A stretch of DNA of 64,000 nt from Gemmataceae bacterium (GTDB lineage: Bacteria > Planctomycetota > Planctomycetia > Gemmatales > Gemmataceae): contig LR594584.1 in assembly GCA_901538445.1 (NCBI GenBank), forward strand, positions 652,655 through 716,654, given 5' to 3'. Position 1 is the first letter of the stretch, and each line of letters starts with the position of its first letter. Position numbers and translations under genes: made by a program. Below, piece by piece: positions 9,812-18,240 of this stretch. The notes beneath the pieces are model-generated. The model saw only the letters and a program-made list of their open reading frames with translations, was not told the origin of the DNA and searched no databases.

Positions 9812-9828
9812 CCCTCGCCGCTCGGCGT
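9791..9828 (+). terminator. Stem-loop spanning the ABC ATPase stop codon
   Basis: Perfect 16-nt arms (ACGCCGAGCGGCGAGG at 9791-9806 and its complement at 9813-9828) with a 6-nt loop that contains the TGA. The position suggests a terminator or 3' mRNA-stabilising hairpin; there is no U-tract. Confidence 0.55.
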
Positions 9829-9883
9829 CGCTCCGGGTGCGGTCTACTTCTGGACCTGTACCGCGGAAGGCTCACGGCACCGC

Positions 9884-9968
9884 CGCCGGGGGGGAGCTGG
9901 ATCCCCGTGCGGAACCACGACTTGCGGGGTTGTCCCAGACCGCACGGGGATCCAGCTCCCCTCCGGCG
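9884..9968. repeat. Long hairpin with 29-nt arms
   Basis: Arms at 9884-9912 and 9940-9968 with one mismatch and a 27-nt loop. It lies in the 300-nt convergent gap after the ABC ATPase, which holds no gene. The sequence is unrelated to the other hairpins, but the arm length is nearly the same. Confidence 0.75.
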
Positions 9969-10077
9969 ATAGCGGTGCTGGAACAGCCTTCCTCGGGACG
10001 CATGAGGGGGCCTAACACTCGGGCGACGCAACATCGCCCCTGCCGCAAGGCAGCGAGCTAAACCCACCCGAAGCCGG

Positions 10078-10107
10078 CACGCCCACCCGTCGCGACGGGT
10101 GGGCGTG
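10078..10107 (-). terminator. Perfect 30-nt palindrome after the oxidoreductase gene
   Basis: Arms of 15 nt (CACGCCCACCCGTCG and its complement) with no loop, starting 5 nt beyond the stop of the Gfo/Idh/MocA gene. The core CCCGTCGCGACGGG recurs at 11708-11731, downstream of the neighbouring hydrolase. Confidence 0.55.
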
Positions 10108-10112
10108 ATCCG

Positions 10113-11672
10113 TCACGACCCGGCCGGGTCCTTGCCCTCGACCCACGGGCCTTCGAGCTTCTGGTACGCCGGCGGGGTCAGCAGGCTCCCCTTGTCGCCG
10201 CCCTCCCAGCCGATGATCTGGTTCGGCTTGCCGCGCTTCTTGCTGCGGGCCTCCCACTGCTGTGCCCACGACGGGTCGGCGTCGCGGACCACGCGCTTCT
10301 CCTTGTCCCAGAACAGCACCTTGCCCTGGCGGTAGCTCTGGACGCCCATGTTCACCGTGGTGAACGCGGCCGCGCCGAGTTCCGGGGTGCTCATGGTCTG
10401 GCGGTTCTTCTTGGCGACGCAGTCGAGGAAGTTGCCCCACAAGGCGTAGGTCGCGCTGGCCTCGACCCCGGTGGCCTTCTGGCCCAGGGCCGGGTTCTGG
10501 AACGTGTGGACCGGCTTCTCCTGGCCGTTGTCGCTCTTCGGCTTGGCCGGGCCGCCGGCGACGTTCTGGCCGTACACCTCGAACCCCTTGATGTAGTCAC
10601 CGCCGCCCACGAACTTGATCGTCGCCAGGTGGCCGCGGATCATCTCGCCGAGCTGGACGTCGTTGCACATCGTCGCGGAGACGAGGAACTGGCACCCCTC
10701 GTCGTAGTCGGCGACCACCGTCGCCGTGTCGGGCACGTCGCGGGTGTCGTACTCCATGTAGATGCCGCCGGCCCCGACCACGCGGGCCGGGAACTTCAGG
10801 CCCATCGCCGCGATCAGGTGCGTCGTCTGGTGGACGAACAGGTCGGTGAACATGCCGCCGCCGAACGGCCAGTAGCACCGCCACTGCGCCCACACGGCGC
10901 GGTCGAACGGCACCTCCTTCGGGGTCGGGCCGAGCGGCTCGCCGTCCACGCCCTTCACCTGGTGCCCGAGCCACATGTCCCAGTCGACCGTCTTCGGCGA
11001 CATCTCCTTCGTGAGCGGGTAGTACCGCCACTGGCCGACGCTGCTGTTGCGGAAGTAGCTCGTCTGGCCCTGGAGCACGTGGCCGATGTTGCCGGTCTTG
11101 ATGTACTCGTAGGCCGCCAGCCACGTCGGGTCGGCCATCGACTGCACGCCGACGGTGACGACCCGGTCGTGCTTGACCGCGGCGTCCACGACCGCGATCG
11201 CCTCCGGGATGGTTCGCGTCATGGGCTTCTCCATGTACACGTCCTTCCCGTTCTCGATCGCGTCGATCGCCATGCGGGCGTGCCAGTGGTCCGGCGTGGC
11301 AATGCACACCGCGTCCACGTCCTTGGCGGTGACGATCTTCCGGTAGTCCTTGGTGACGTGGTCCTTGTCGTCGGCCTTCAGCCCGCACCGCTCGGCCGAC
11401 GGGTACAGACCGCGGCCCTTGATGACGTTCGGCACCACCTGGCCGTCCCACACGTCGCACACGGCGACCGGCTCGACCGGCTTGCCGAGTTCCTTCATCT
11501 TCAGGACCACGTCGATGTGCTGCTGGCACCGGCCGCCGACGCCGAGGAACCCGACGCGGACCTTGCCGTTCGCGCCCTGGACCTTGGCGTAACTGGCGGC
11601 GGGCAGCGACAGGGCGGCACCGGCGGCCGCGGTGCCGGCGATGAACGATCGGCGGTTGACTGGGTTCGACAC
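10113..11672 (-). CDS. Gfo/Idh/MocA-family oxidoreductase, Tat-exported
   Basis: A 519-residue NAD(P)-dependent oxidoreductase of the glucose-fructose oxidoreductase/inositol dehydrogenase/MocA family, widespread in planctomycetes for sugar and polyol metabolism. It opens with a Tat signal (twin arginine at 7-8, NRRSFIAG, then an Ala/Leu-rich core), so it is probably exported folded with its cofactor. The Rossmann fold begins at about residue 37 (VRVGFLGVGGR) and the EKP motif is at 148-150. The C-terminal domain carries long inserts (WRCYWPFGGGMFTDLFVH region) typical of the secreted planctomycete branch. Substrate cannot be assigned. A separate hairpin on each side suggests it is monocistronic. 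Confidence 0.9.
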   Translation of the reverse strand: MSNPVNRRSFIAGTAAAGAALSLPAASYAKVQGANGKVRVGFLGVGGRCQQHIDVVLKMKELGKPVEPVAVCDVWDGQVVPNVIKGRGLYPSAERCGLKADDKDHVTKDYRKIVTAKDVDAVCIATPDHWHARMAIDAIENGKDVYMEKPMTRTIPEAIAVVDAAVKHDRVVTVGVQSMADPTWLAAYEYIKTGNIGHVLQGQTSYFRNSSVGQWRYYPLTKEMSPKTVDWDMWLGHQVKGVDGEPLGPTPKEVPFDRAVWAQWRCYWPFGGGMFTDLFVHQTTHLIAAMGLKFPARVVGAGGIYMEYDTRDVPDTATVVADYDEGCQFLVSATMCNDVQLGEMIRGHLATIKFVGGGDYIKGFEVYGQNVAGGPAKPKSDNGQEKPVHTFQNPALGQKATGVEASATYALWGNFLDCVAKKNRQTMSTPELGAAAFTTVNMGVQSYRQGKVLFWDKEKRVVRDADPSWAQQWEARSKKRGKPNQIIGWEGGDKGSLLTPPAYQKLEGPWVEGKDPAGS

Positions 11673-11707
11673 GGGAGGGGTCTCCTAATGGGGGGGTCAA
11701 CGGAACA

Positions 11708-11731
11708 GCCCGCCCGTCGCGACGGGCGGGC
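11708..11731 (-). terminator. Perfect 24-nt palindrome between hydrolase and oxidoreductase
   Basis: GCCCGCCCGTCG followed directly by its complement, 12 nt after the hydrolase stop and 36 nt before the oxidoreductase start. It shares its core with the palindrome at 10078-10107. Confidence 0.5.
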
Positions 11732-11742
11732 GTGGGTGGTAG

Positions 11743-12474
11743 TCACTTCGTCTTTTGTTCGAGCAGCCACGTGTAGAGGTCGTCGGTGCCGTAGGCGGCG
11801 TCCCACGAGTTGTGGCCGACCTTCGGATACTCGGTATACTTCGGGCTACCGCCGGCCTTCTTGATCGCCTCGATCATGTCGCGCGACCCCTCCACCTTGA
11901 CGGTCGTGTCGGCGTCGCCGTGGAAGGCCCAGACGGGCAGGTTCTTGAGCTTCTCCGCGGCTTTGGGGTCCCCCCGGCCGCAGATCGGGACGATCGCCGC
12001 GAACCGGTCCGGCATCGCCGTCGCGATGCTCCACGTCCCCATCCCGCCCATGCTCAGGCCGGTGAGGTACTGCCGCTTCGCGTCAACCTTGTACTCCTTC
12101 GCCACCTCGTCGAGCATCGCGAGTGCCCGCTTCGCGTTCGCGGTGTCGGCCCCCCACCCGAAGCCCTCGGCCCGCGGGATCACCACGATGAACGGGAAGT
12201 CCTTCTCCCGCTTTTTGATCGCCGGCCCGAGGCCGACCTCGACGGGCATCTTGCCGCCCTTCTTCTCGGTCTTGGTTTCTCCCGCGCCGTGCAGGAACAG
12301 GAGGACCGGGTAATCCTTCTTCCCGTCGTAGTCCTTCGGCACGAACACGACGTAGGGCGACGTGGTGCCGTCTGCGTTCTTGAAGGTCTTGTCGATGAAC
12401 CCGGTCGCGGGGGCGTCGGCGGCGAGTGCGAGGGCGGGGCACAGGGCGAGAACGAGACAGGCCCGGCTGAACAT
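11743..12474 (-). CDS. Secreted alpha/beta hydrolase (PHB-depolymerase/esterase-like)
   Basis: 243 residues, starting at the ATG at 12474, which gives a clean signal peptide (LVLALCPALALAAD). The mature part is an alpha/beta hydrolase: oxyanion motif FLHGAG at 60-65, nucleophile elbow GLSMGG with Ser141, acidic residue in GDADTT (D187/D189), and His221 in VGHNSW. This fits the single-domain planctomycete 'prolyl oligopeptidase/phospholipase' group related to PHB depolymerases. It acts on an ester of unknown identity in the periplasm. It lies in the same direction as the oxidoreductase but is separated from it by a palindrome. Confidence 0.85.
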   Translation of the reverse strand: MFSRACLVLALCPALALAADAPATGFIDKTFKNADGTTSPYVVFVPKDYDGKKDYPVLLFLHGAGETKTEKKGGKMPVEVGLGPAIKKREKDFPFIVVIPRAEGFGWGADTANAKRALAMLDEVAKEYKVDAKRQYLTGLSMGGMGTWSIATAMPDRFAAIVPICGRGDPKAAEKLKNLPVWAFHGDADTTVKVEGSRDMIEAIKKAGGSPKYTEYPKVGHNSWDAAYGTDDLYTWLLEQKTK

Positions 12475-12621
12475 CGCGGGGAACTCCGGGGAGGGAGGGC
12501 GAAGTACCCACAGCGTATCAGACCGGGGTTCGGGTCGCCACAGGCTGGGTGGGAAATGGCGCGGGGATTCGCGGGCCGCGCAGCGGGATTCCCGCTCGGG
12601 CAACACGGGCGGGGTGCAGTC

Positions 12622-15600
12622 TCACTCGCGGTCGGCGGCGGGTGCCGGGAGGGCCTCGACCTTCGCCCCGGCGTCGGCGGCCCGCGCGCCGGGCAGGTCG
12701 GGGAAGTCGATGGCCTTCACGACCGCATCAAGGGGCCGGGCCGCGATCAGGTCGTGGATGCCCGTGGGGGGCTTTTCGAACACCACCTTACCAACGGGCC
12801 GTCCGTCCTTTTCGCCGGCGAAGGTGATCCACTGGTCCCAGGTGAGTTCCTTGAGCGCGCCGCCGTCGCCGTCTGGGCGGAGCACCATCACCACGGCCTT
12901 GTCGTCGAAGTTCGCGTACCGGTTCGCGGTCTGCACCTTCCACTCCAGCACGGCCTTGGCCTCGGTCGCGTCGATGCCGTCGAGTTCGACGACCGGCCGC
13001 CCGGCGTTGGGCACGGCGGCGAACAGGCACTCGTCGGCGTGGACCTCCAGGGGCACGAGCCCGCTGCCCCGCATTTCGCCGGCCCGCGTCCCGCGCATCT
13101 CAACGAGCGGCCCGCCGACGAACGCGGTGACGCGCGCGAGCCGCAGCGACGACCGGGCCCCGAGGTTCGCCTTTCCGCCGGGCTCCGCGAGGAACAGCGG
13201 GCCGTCGAGCGCGGTCAGCGACTGCTCGACCTCGACCTTGACGGCGCGGCTCACGGGGCTCCACACGCCGCGGCCCTTCCCGCGGAACACGCACCGCTCG
13301 AACTTGAGGAGCGGCTCGGGCCGGGTGCCGGGCTCCATCGCCATCACCTTGTCGGGGTCCGCAAGGTGGACCGCGGCGGCCTTCGAGTCGTCCTCCTCGG
13401 CGAGCGTAAAGGCGCAGTCCCTGAAGGAGCACCCCCGGCCGCCGATCACCGTGACGGCCGCGACGAGCTGCGCGTTCCTCGGCCGGGCCGGCTTGAGGAC
13501 GAACTGCACGCCCTCGAACGCGACCTCTCCGTTGACGAGGCGGAACAGGGTCTGGTCGAGCTTGTCGTTGCCCGGTGCGGCGAGGACCGGGGCGAACCCG
13601 CGGTCGGCCCGGAACGTGAGCCGGAACTCGCCCGCCCCGTTCCGGGCCTTCTCCAGATCGACGGTCTTTTCCAGCGGGAGCAGCCCGTTGTGGCGGATGA
13701 GGATCGTGTCGCCCGGCCGGGCCAGGGTGAGCAGGTACGCGAGGTCGCGGTGCGAGTCCTTGGGGGGCACCTCGTCGGGGGCGAGTTCGGGGTGCCACAC
13801 GAGCTGCCGGGGCTCGGCCGATGAGGTCTTCGGGGGCGGCGGGAACCCGCCGAACAGGTCCGGGTACGCGCGCCAACGGACCAGCCCGTTCGGGTTCGAG
13901 AACTGCGCGCCGATCACCTTTTCCTCGGCGGTGGTGAACAGCGCCGCGTCGGTGAGCTTGAGCCGGAACGCGCGCCACGGGTCACGGGTGCCGACCAGTT
14001 TCCCGGGGTCGGGTTCGGCCCACGGCCGCTGCACGAGTTGGACCGCGGCCGCGTCGGCGACCGGCAGTTCCTCGGTCTTGCACTCTTCGAACGTCAGGAA
14101 CCGCGGCTCGCCGCCGACGGTCAGGCCTAGGGCGGCGACGCCGTAGTAGGCGTTCCGCCGGGCGCGGTCTCCCGTCACCTCGCCGTCGAACCGGGTGTCC
14201 GCGCGGCCCCCGCCGCACCGCACGACGGCGGCGCGGCCCGAAAGGCGGCCGGTGAGGAACGAGCCGGGTGCCCCCACAGGGGCGAACACGCAGTGCCCGG
14301 CCGTCACCCGCACGGCGGGCGGCCCGCTCGCGGCACCGGGGGCGACGTTCCGCAGCGCCGCGGAGTCGAGTTCGAACAGGAACGAGGACCGGTCGAGGCG
14401 GACGCTCACGCCCTGCGCCGGGCCGGCCTCGGAGGTCGTTCCGGGGGTCCGCGACTCGCCGATCTGGACCGCCGCTTCGTGCGGGCCGAACCCGCAGTCG
14501 GAGACCGTGGCGTCGCACCAGTCGGGGAGCCACAGGCCGAAACTGTGCGCGGCGAACACGCACCGCTCGAACCGAACCCTCGCGCGGTCGCGGCCCGGCC
14601 TCGTGCGGCCGATCCGCACGGCTCCGACCCCGCGGGGGGCGGCGAAACTACAGTCGGACACGTGGACCCGGGCGACGTCGGGGAACAGGAGCCCTGCGGC
14701 CCCGGCGGCCCACCTCTCGTCGCCGTCGAGCGGCTTCTCGACCTCGAACCGCACGCCCGACACGGTCAGGTCGGTCGCGGCCGGCAGCACGAACACCCCC
14801 GGTCGCGGGGTGGCGGGCGCGGGGGTCAACTCGGCGGACCCGGCCCGCACGCGGACCACGGCCGGCGTCCGCACCGACCCGGTCAGTTCGAGTTCCCTCC
14901 CCTTGAACAGCAGAGGCGCGGGGTACTTCGTCAGGTCGATCTCGGCCCCGGCCGCGAGTTGCACCCGCGTCGGGCCGTCGGGGGCTGCGTCGGCCAGCCG
15001 CGCGGCGAACTGATCCGCCGTGCGGACCCCGCCCTCCTCCTCGATCGGTCCGGCGGGCGGGGGCACGAAGGGGTCAATCCCCGGGTCGGGCAGCACCGGC
15101 CGCGGGCCGCCCTTGTCGACGAGCGCCCACGGCGGGGCGGTCGCCTTCGGGACCGAGCTGCCACCCGACAGCGCGAGTGCGGCGACCGCGACCGCGACGC
15201 TGGCGACCCCGACGAGGAGCCCCCAACGGAGCCGCGGCGGCTGCGGCAGCGCGCTCTGCTGCGCGACGGCGCGGACCACCGAGTCCCGCTCGATCGCGTC
15301 CGACGACAACTGGAGCCGCTCGGCCGTGCCCTTCAGGTAAGCGATGAGTTCCTGCGGCGTCTGGTACCGCTTCGCGGGGTCCTTCGCCATCATCCGCCCG
15401 AGCACGATCACCACCTCGTCGGGGATCGCGGCGTTGAGCTGGCGGGGGTCGAGCGGCTCGGTGTACTGGTGCGCGTGGAGCTTCTTCGCGGCGGTCCCCT
15501 CGGGGACCGGCGGCCGGCCGGTGAGGGCGTGGTAGAACGCGCACCCGAGCGAGTAGATGTCGCTCCGCACGTCGGCCCGCCGCGGGTCGAGCGCCTGCTC

Positions 15601-16464
15601 GGGCGAGATGTAGTCGAACGTGCCGAGGGTGACGCCCGACTGCGTGACGCCGCCGTGGCCCGGGGCGTCGAGCTGGCGGGCCAGGCCCATGTCCACGATC
15701 TTCGCGCGGCCGTCCGGGGTGATGACAATGTTCGACGGCTTGATGTCGCGGTGGACGACGCCCCGCTCGGCGGCGTGCGCCAGCCCGGCGGCGACCTGGA
15801 TCATGTACCCGATGCACTCTCGGGCCGGGAGCGTCCCGCGGCGGTCGATCATGACCCGCATGTTGACGCCCTCGACGAACTCGAAGGCGATGAAGTACAG
15901 CCCCTGGTCCTCGCCGCACGAGTACACGCGGGCGACGTTCTCGTGGTCGAGGAGCGCCGCGGCGCGCGCCTCCTGCTTGAACCGGACCACACTCTCGGCG
16001 TCGCGGGCCGACTCGGGCGGGAGGATCTTCAGCGCGACGATGCGGCCCAGTTCGAGGTCGCGGGCGCGGAGCACGGCCGCCATCCCGCCGGCCCCAACCG
16101 CTTCGATCAGCTCGTAGTGCCCGAGCCGGCGGCCGGCCACGAGCGGCTGCTGGCCCATCGCCTGCATCCGCGTGACCGACGACCCGGGCGGCTGGGGCAC
16201 GCCGTTCTTCTGGGTGATGACCGTGGGGGCGTCGTCGTCCTGGGCCGCGGGCGGCCCCCCCGACTGGATGAGGTCCGAGCCGAGGGTGATCTGGCACGAT
16301 GAGCCGGTCTTCGCAAAGACTTCGGAGAGGGATTCAGGAAGAGGCCGGCTGGTGCCGTCGCGGGAAGAAATGCCGGAGCCCGCCTTCGGAACTATGTCGC
16401 CCCTCCCCACCTCGCGCTTCCGCGAAGACGGCCGGCCGTTCGGGTCGGGCGGGGGTGTGGGCAT
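12622..16464 (-). CDS. Membrane Ser/Thr protein kinase with large extracellular C-terminal region
   Basis: A 1280-residue Hanks-type kinase. A disordered N-terminal ~110 residues precede the kinase domain (about 116-385): glycine loop GAGGMA 124-129, Lys146, Glu165, HRD 238-240, DMG 258-260 in place of DFG, and YISPEQ in the activation segment. One membrane helix follows at about 415-433, then about 840 residues outside the cytoplasm with repeated short beta-strand segments (for example LTVSGVRFE, VSDCSF, VRFERCVF) that read like a right-handed beta-helix. Such a C-terminal part could sense a wall or surface ligand. DMG instead of DFG is a mild change that keeps the metal-binding Asp. A promoter at 16651-16680 would give a ~180-nt leader. 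Confidence 0.93.
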   Translation of the reverse strand: MPTPPPDPNGRPSSRKREVGRGDIVPKAGSGISSRDGTSRPLPESLSEVFAKTGSSCQITLGSDLIQSGGPPAAQDDDAPTVITQKNGVPQPPGSSVTRMQAMGQQPLVAGRRLGHYELIEAVGAGGMAAVLRARDLELGRIVALKILPPESARDAESVVRFKQEARAAALLDHENVARVYSCGEDQGLYFIAFEFVEGVNMRVMIDRRGTLPARECIGYMIQVAAGLAHAAERGVVHRDIKPSNIVITPDGRAKIVDMGLARQLDAPGHGGVTQSGVTLGTFDYISPEQALDPRRADVRSDIYSLGCAFYHALTGRPPVPEGTAAKKLHAHQYTEPLDPRQLNAAIPDEVVIVLGRMMAKDPAKRYQTPQELIAYLKGTAERLQLSSDAIERDSVVRAVAQQSALPQPPRLRWGLLVGVASVAVAVAALALSGGSSVPKATAPPWALVDKGGPRPVLPDPGIDPFVPPPAGPIEEEGGVRTADQFAARLADAAPDGPTRVQLAAGAEIDLTKYPAPLLFKGRELELTGSVRTPAVVRVRAGSAELTPAPATPRPGVFVLPAATDLTVSGVRFEVEKPLDGDERWAAGAAGLLFPDVARVHVSDCSFAAPRGVGAVRIGRTRPGRDRARVRFERCVFAAHSFGLWLPDWCDATVSDCGFGPHEAAVQIGESRTPGTTSEAGPAQGVSVRLDRSSFLFELDSAALRNVAPGAASGPPAVRVTAGHCVFAPVGAPGSFLTGRLSGRAAVVRCGGGRADTRFDGEVTGDRARRNAYYGVAALGLTVGGEPRFLTFEECKTEELPVADAAAVQLVQRPWAEPDPGKLVGTRDPWRAFRLKLTDAALFTTAEEKVIGAQFSNPNGLVRWRAYPDLFGGFPPPPKTSSAEPRQLVWHPELAPDEVPPKDSHRDLAYLLTLARPGDTILIRHNGLLPLEKTVDLEKARNGAGEFRLTFRADRGFAPVLAAPGNDKLDQTLFRLVNGEVAFEGVQFVLKPARPRNAQLVAAVTVIGGRGCSFRDCAFTLAEEDDSKAAAVHLADPDKVMAMEPGTRPEPLLKFERCVFRGKGRGVWSPVSRAVKVEVEQSLTALDGPLFLAEPGGKANLGARSSLRLARVTAFVGGPLVEMRGTRAGEMRGSGLVPLEVHADECLFAAVPNAGRPVVELDGIDATEAKAVLEWKVQTANRYANFDDKAVVMVLRPDGDGGALKELTWDQWITFAGEKDGRPVGKVVFEKPPTGIHDLIAARPLDAVVKAIDFPDLPGARAADAGAKVEALPAPAADRE

Positions 16465-16650
16465 TTGGTCGCACCATTGAGTGGGGCAAGGCCCGCAACT
16501 GCTCGTACCGCACAGCGCCGCCGGATGAGGGGAGCGGCGATCCGACTCCCAGTTCCGCGACCCCCTGGGAGGGGCAGCGGAGTTTGGGCGGCGGAATCAT
16601 CGAGGTTGCGCGCATTTTCCCGCGGCTCTTGAAGAGCAACTCGACGGTGC

Positions 16651-16680
16651 AGTATAGCGGGCGCTTTGGCCCCCTGTCAA
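16651..16680 (-). promoter_or_regulatory. Near-consensus sigma-70 promoter for the kinase gene
   Basis: Read on the minus strand: TTGACA (16680-16675), 18-nt spacer, TATACT (16656-16651). That is 6/6 and 5/6 matches to the -35 and -10 consensus. It points at the kinase start 187 nt away. It is the best promoter-like sequence I found in the window. Confidence 0.75.
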
Positions 16681-16729
16681 TTCTCAGACCGCGCCCGACT
16701 GCGTGCGCGGAGGTCGAGAAGCGACCGGG

Positions 16730-16993
16730 TCACGCGGCGGTGGTGCCCTCGTTCCGCGACGGTTTCAGATAGTCCGCAAGAGTTTGAGCCAGGCTCTTGC
16801 CGACGCCGGGGAGCCGCTCGATTGCGCCGATGCCGCCGGACCGGACGAGGTCCGACAGCTCGTGAGGGAGCGCGAGAACTGTCATGGCGGCTTGCCGGAA
16901 AGCCCGCACCCGATACAGGTTATCCCGTTGCTCGGCGAGGCGGGTCGCACGCTCGCGGAGTTTCTGCGAAATTTCACGGTTCGAAAGGATCAT
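16730..16993 (-). CDS. Small helix-hairpin-helix DNA-binding protein (PolX N-terminal-like)
   Basis: 87 residues. An N-terminal helical region (EISQKLRERATRLAEQRDNLYRVRAFRQAA) is followed by a helix-hairpin-helix with GGIGAIERLPGVGKSLAQTL at 53-72. This matches the first ~80 residues of bacterial PolX/DNA polymerase beta-type proteins, where the segment binds 5'-phosphate or nicked DNA, but the polymerase and PHP domains are absent. It is too short to be enzymatic. It diverges from the decarboxylase gene with 98 nt between starts. A minus-strand TATAAT at 17031-17026 could be its -10 box. Confidence 0.75.
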   Translation of the reverse strand: MILSNREISQKLRERATRLAEQRDNLYRVRAFRQAAMTVLALPHELSDLVRSGGIGAIERLPGVGKSLAQTLADYLKPSRNEGTTAA

Positions 16994-17025
16994 GGCGGCT
17001 CCTCCGTGATGGGTGACTCGGCCGA

Positions 17026-17056
17026 ATTATACCAATGTACATCATGATGTACACAA
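17026..17056. promoter_or_regulatory. 18-bp perfect palindrome in a divergent promoter region
   Basis: TGTACATCATGATGTACA at 17036-17053 is a perfect palindrome between the divergent HhH and decarboxylase genes. On the minus strand it lies between a TATAAT (17031-17026) and a weak -35 (TTGTGT, 17056-17051), so a bound dimer would block that promoter. The size fits a homodimeric regulator site; the regulator is unknown. Confidence 0.55.
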
Positions 17057-17091
17057 CACCAGTTCCCATCAAGCGAAAAAAAGGGATTCTG

Positions 17092-18219
17092 ATGTCCGAG
17101 CACCTCCCGGCCGCCGATGCGCGGCGGCTCGACGAGTTGTTCGACCGGCTCCGGGCCGGCGGCGAGCGGCTCCTCGGCTACCCCGCCGACACGGCGTTCG
17201 ACTTCTCGCCGCTGTACCGGTTCCTGTCGCTGCACCTGAACAACCTCGGCGACCCGTTCCGCACCCGCAGCACCGGGCACCACACGCACGAACTGGAGCG
17301 CGAGGTCGTCACGCAGTTCGCGGGTTGGGCCAGCGCCCCGGAGAACGACGTGTGGGGGTACGTCACCAGCGGGAGCACGGAGGGGAACCTGCACGGGCTG
17401 TTCCTGGCCCGCGAGATGTTCCCCGATGCGGTCGTGTACCACTCCGCCGACTCGCACTACTCCGTGAGTAAGGCGGTGCGGCTCCTGGGGGTCGAGGCCC
17501 GCGTGGTGCGCAGCCGGCCCGACGCCCGCATCGACCTCGACCACCTCGCGGACGAGGTGCGCCGGCACCAAGGCCGCCCGGCGGTCGTAGTCGCGAACGT
17601 CGGCACAACGATGAAGGCGGCGATCGACGACCTCCCAAGGATCCTCGCGGTGCTCGACGGGTGCGGTGCGGACCGCCGGTACGTTCACGTCGATGCCGCG
17701 CTGAGCGGGTTGCTGCTCCCGTTCCTCGACGACGCCCCGCGGTGGGACTTCGCCGCCGGGGCGGACAGCGTCTCTGTGAGCGGCCACAAGATGCTCGGGT
17801 GCCCGTTCCCGTGCGGGGTGTCACTGGCGCGTGCGGCACACGTCGGGCGGATCGGACGCGAGGTCGCGTACACCGCATCTCTGGACACGACGATCTCCGG
17901 CTCGCGGAACGCATTCGCGCCGCTGTTCCTCTGGTATGCGATGCGCGTGCTGGGCGAGGGGGGCTTCCGCGAACGGGCGCGGAAGTGCCTGGAACTGGCG
18001 GAGTACGCGTGCGAGAAGTTGACCGCGGCGGGGGCGAGCCCCTGGCGGCACCCGCACGCGAACACGGTCGTGTTCGACCGGCCCGCGGACGCGGTCGTTC
18101 AGAAGTGGCACCTCGCAACCGAAGGACCGCTCGCGCACCTCGTGGCGATGCCGCACGGCACGCGGGAGCAGGTCGACGAGCTGGCGCGTGACGTGGCAAA
18201 CCAGCGCCCGGCCGGGTGA
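17092..18219 (+). CDS. PLP-dependent decarboxylase, histidine decarboxylase-like
   Basis: 375 residues from the ATG at 17092, which has an AAGGGA 6 nt upstream; an ATG at 17035 would add a basic stretch and start inside the palindrome. It is a group II fold-type I decarboxylase: TSGSTEGN at 92-99, stacking histidine H122, Asp201 in HVDAA, and PLP lysine K233 in SGHKML. Length and motif spacing match the Morganella-type PLP histidine decarboxylases (about 378 residues, lysine near 232), which make histamine. Other substrates remain possible because no antiporter or pathway gene is adjacent. Confidence 0.82.
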   Translation: MSEHLPAADARRLDELFDRLRAGGERLLGYPADTAFDFSPLYRFLSLHLNNLGDPFRTRSTGHHTHELEREVVTQFAGWASAPENDVWGYVTSGSTEGNLHGLFLAREMFPDAVVYHSADSHYSVSKAVRLLGVEARVVRSRPDARIDLDHLADEVRRHQGRPAVVVANVGTTMKAAIDDLPRILAVLDGCGADRRYVHVDAALSGLLLPFLDDAPRWDFAAGADSVSVSGHKMLGCPFPCGVSLARAAHVGRIGREVAYTASLDTTISGSRNAFAPLFLWYAMRVLGEGGFRERARKCLELAEYACEKLTAAGASPWRHPHANTVVFDRPADAVVQKWHLATEGPLAHLVAMPHGTREQVDELARDVANQRPAG

Positions 18220-18240
18220 GCCCGGCCGGACGACCGCGGG

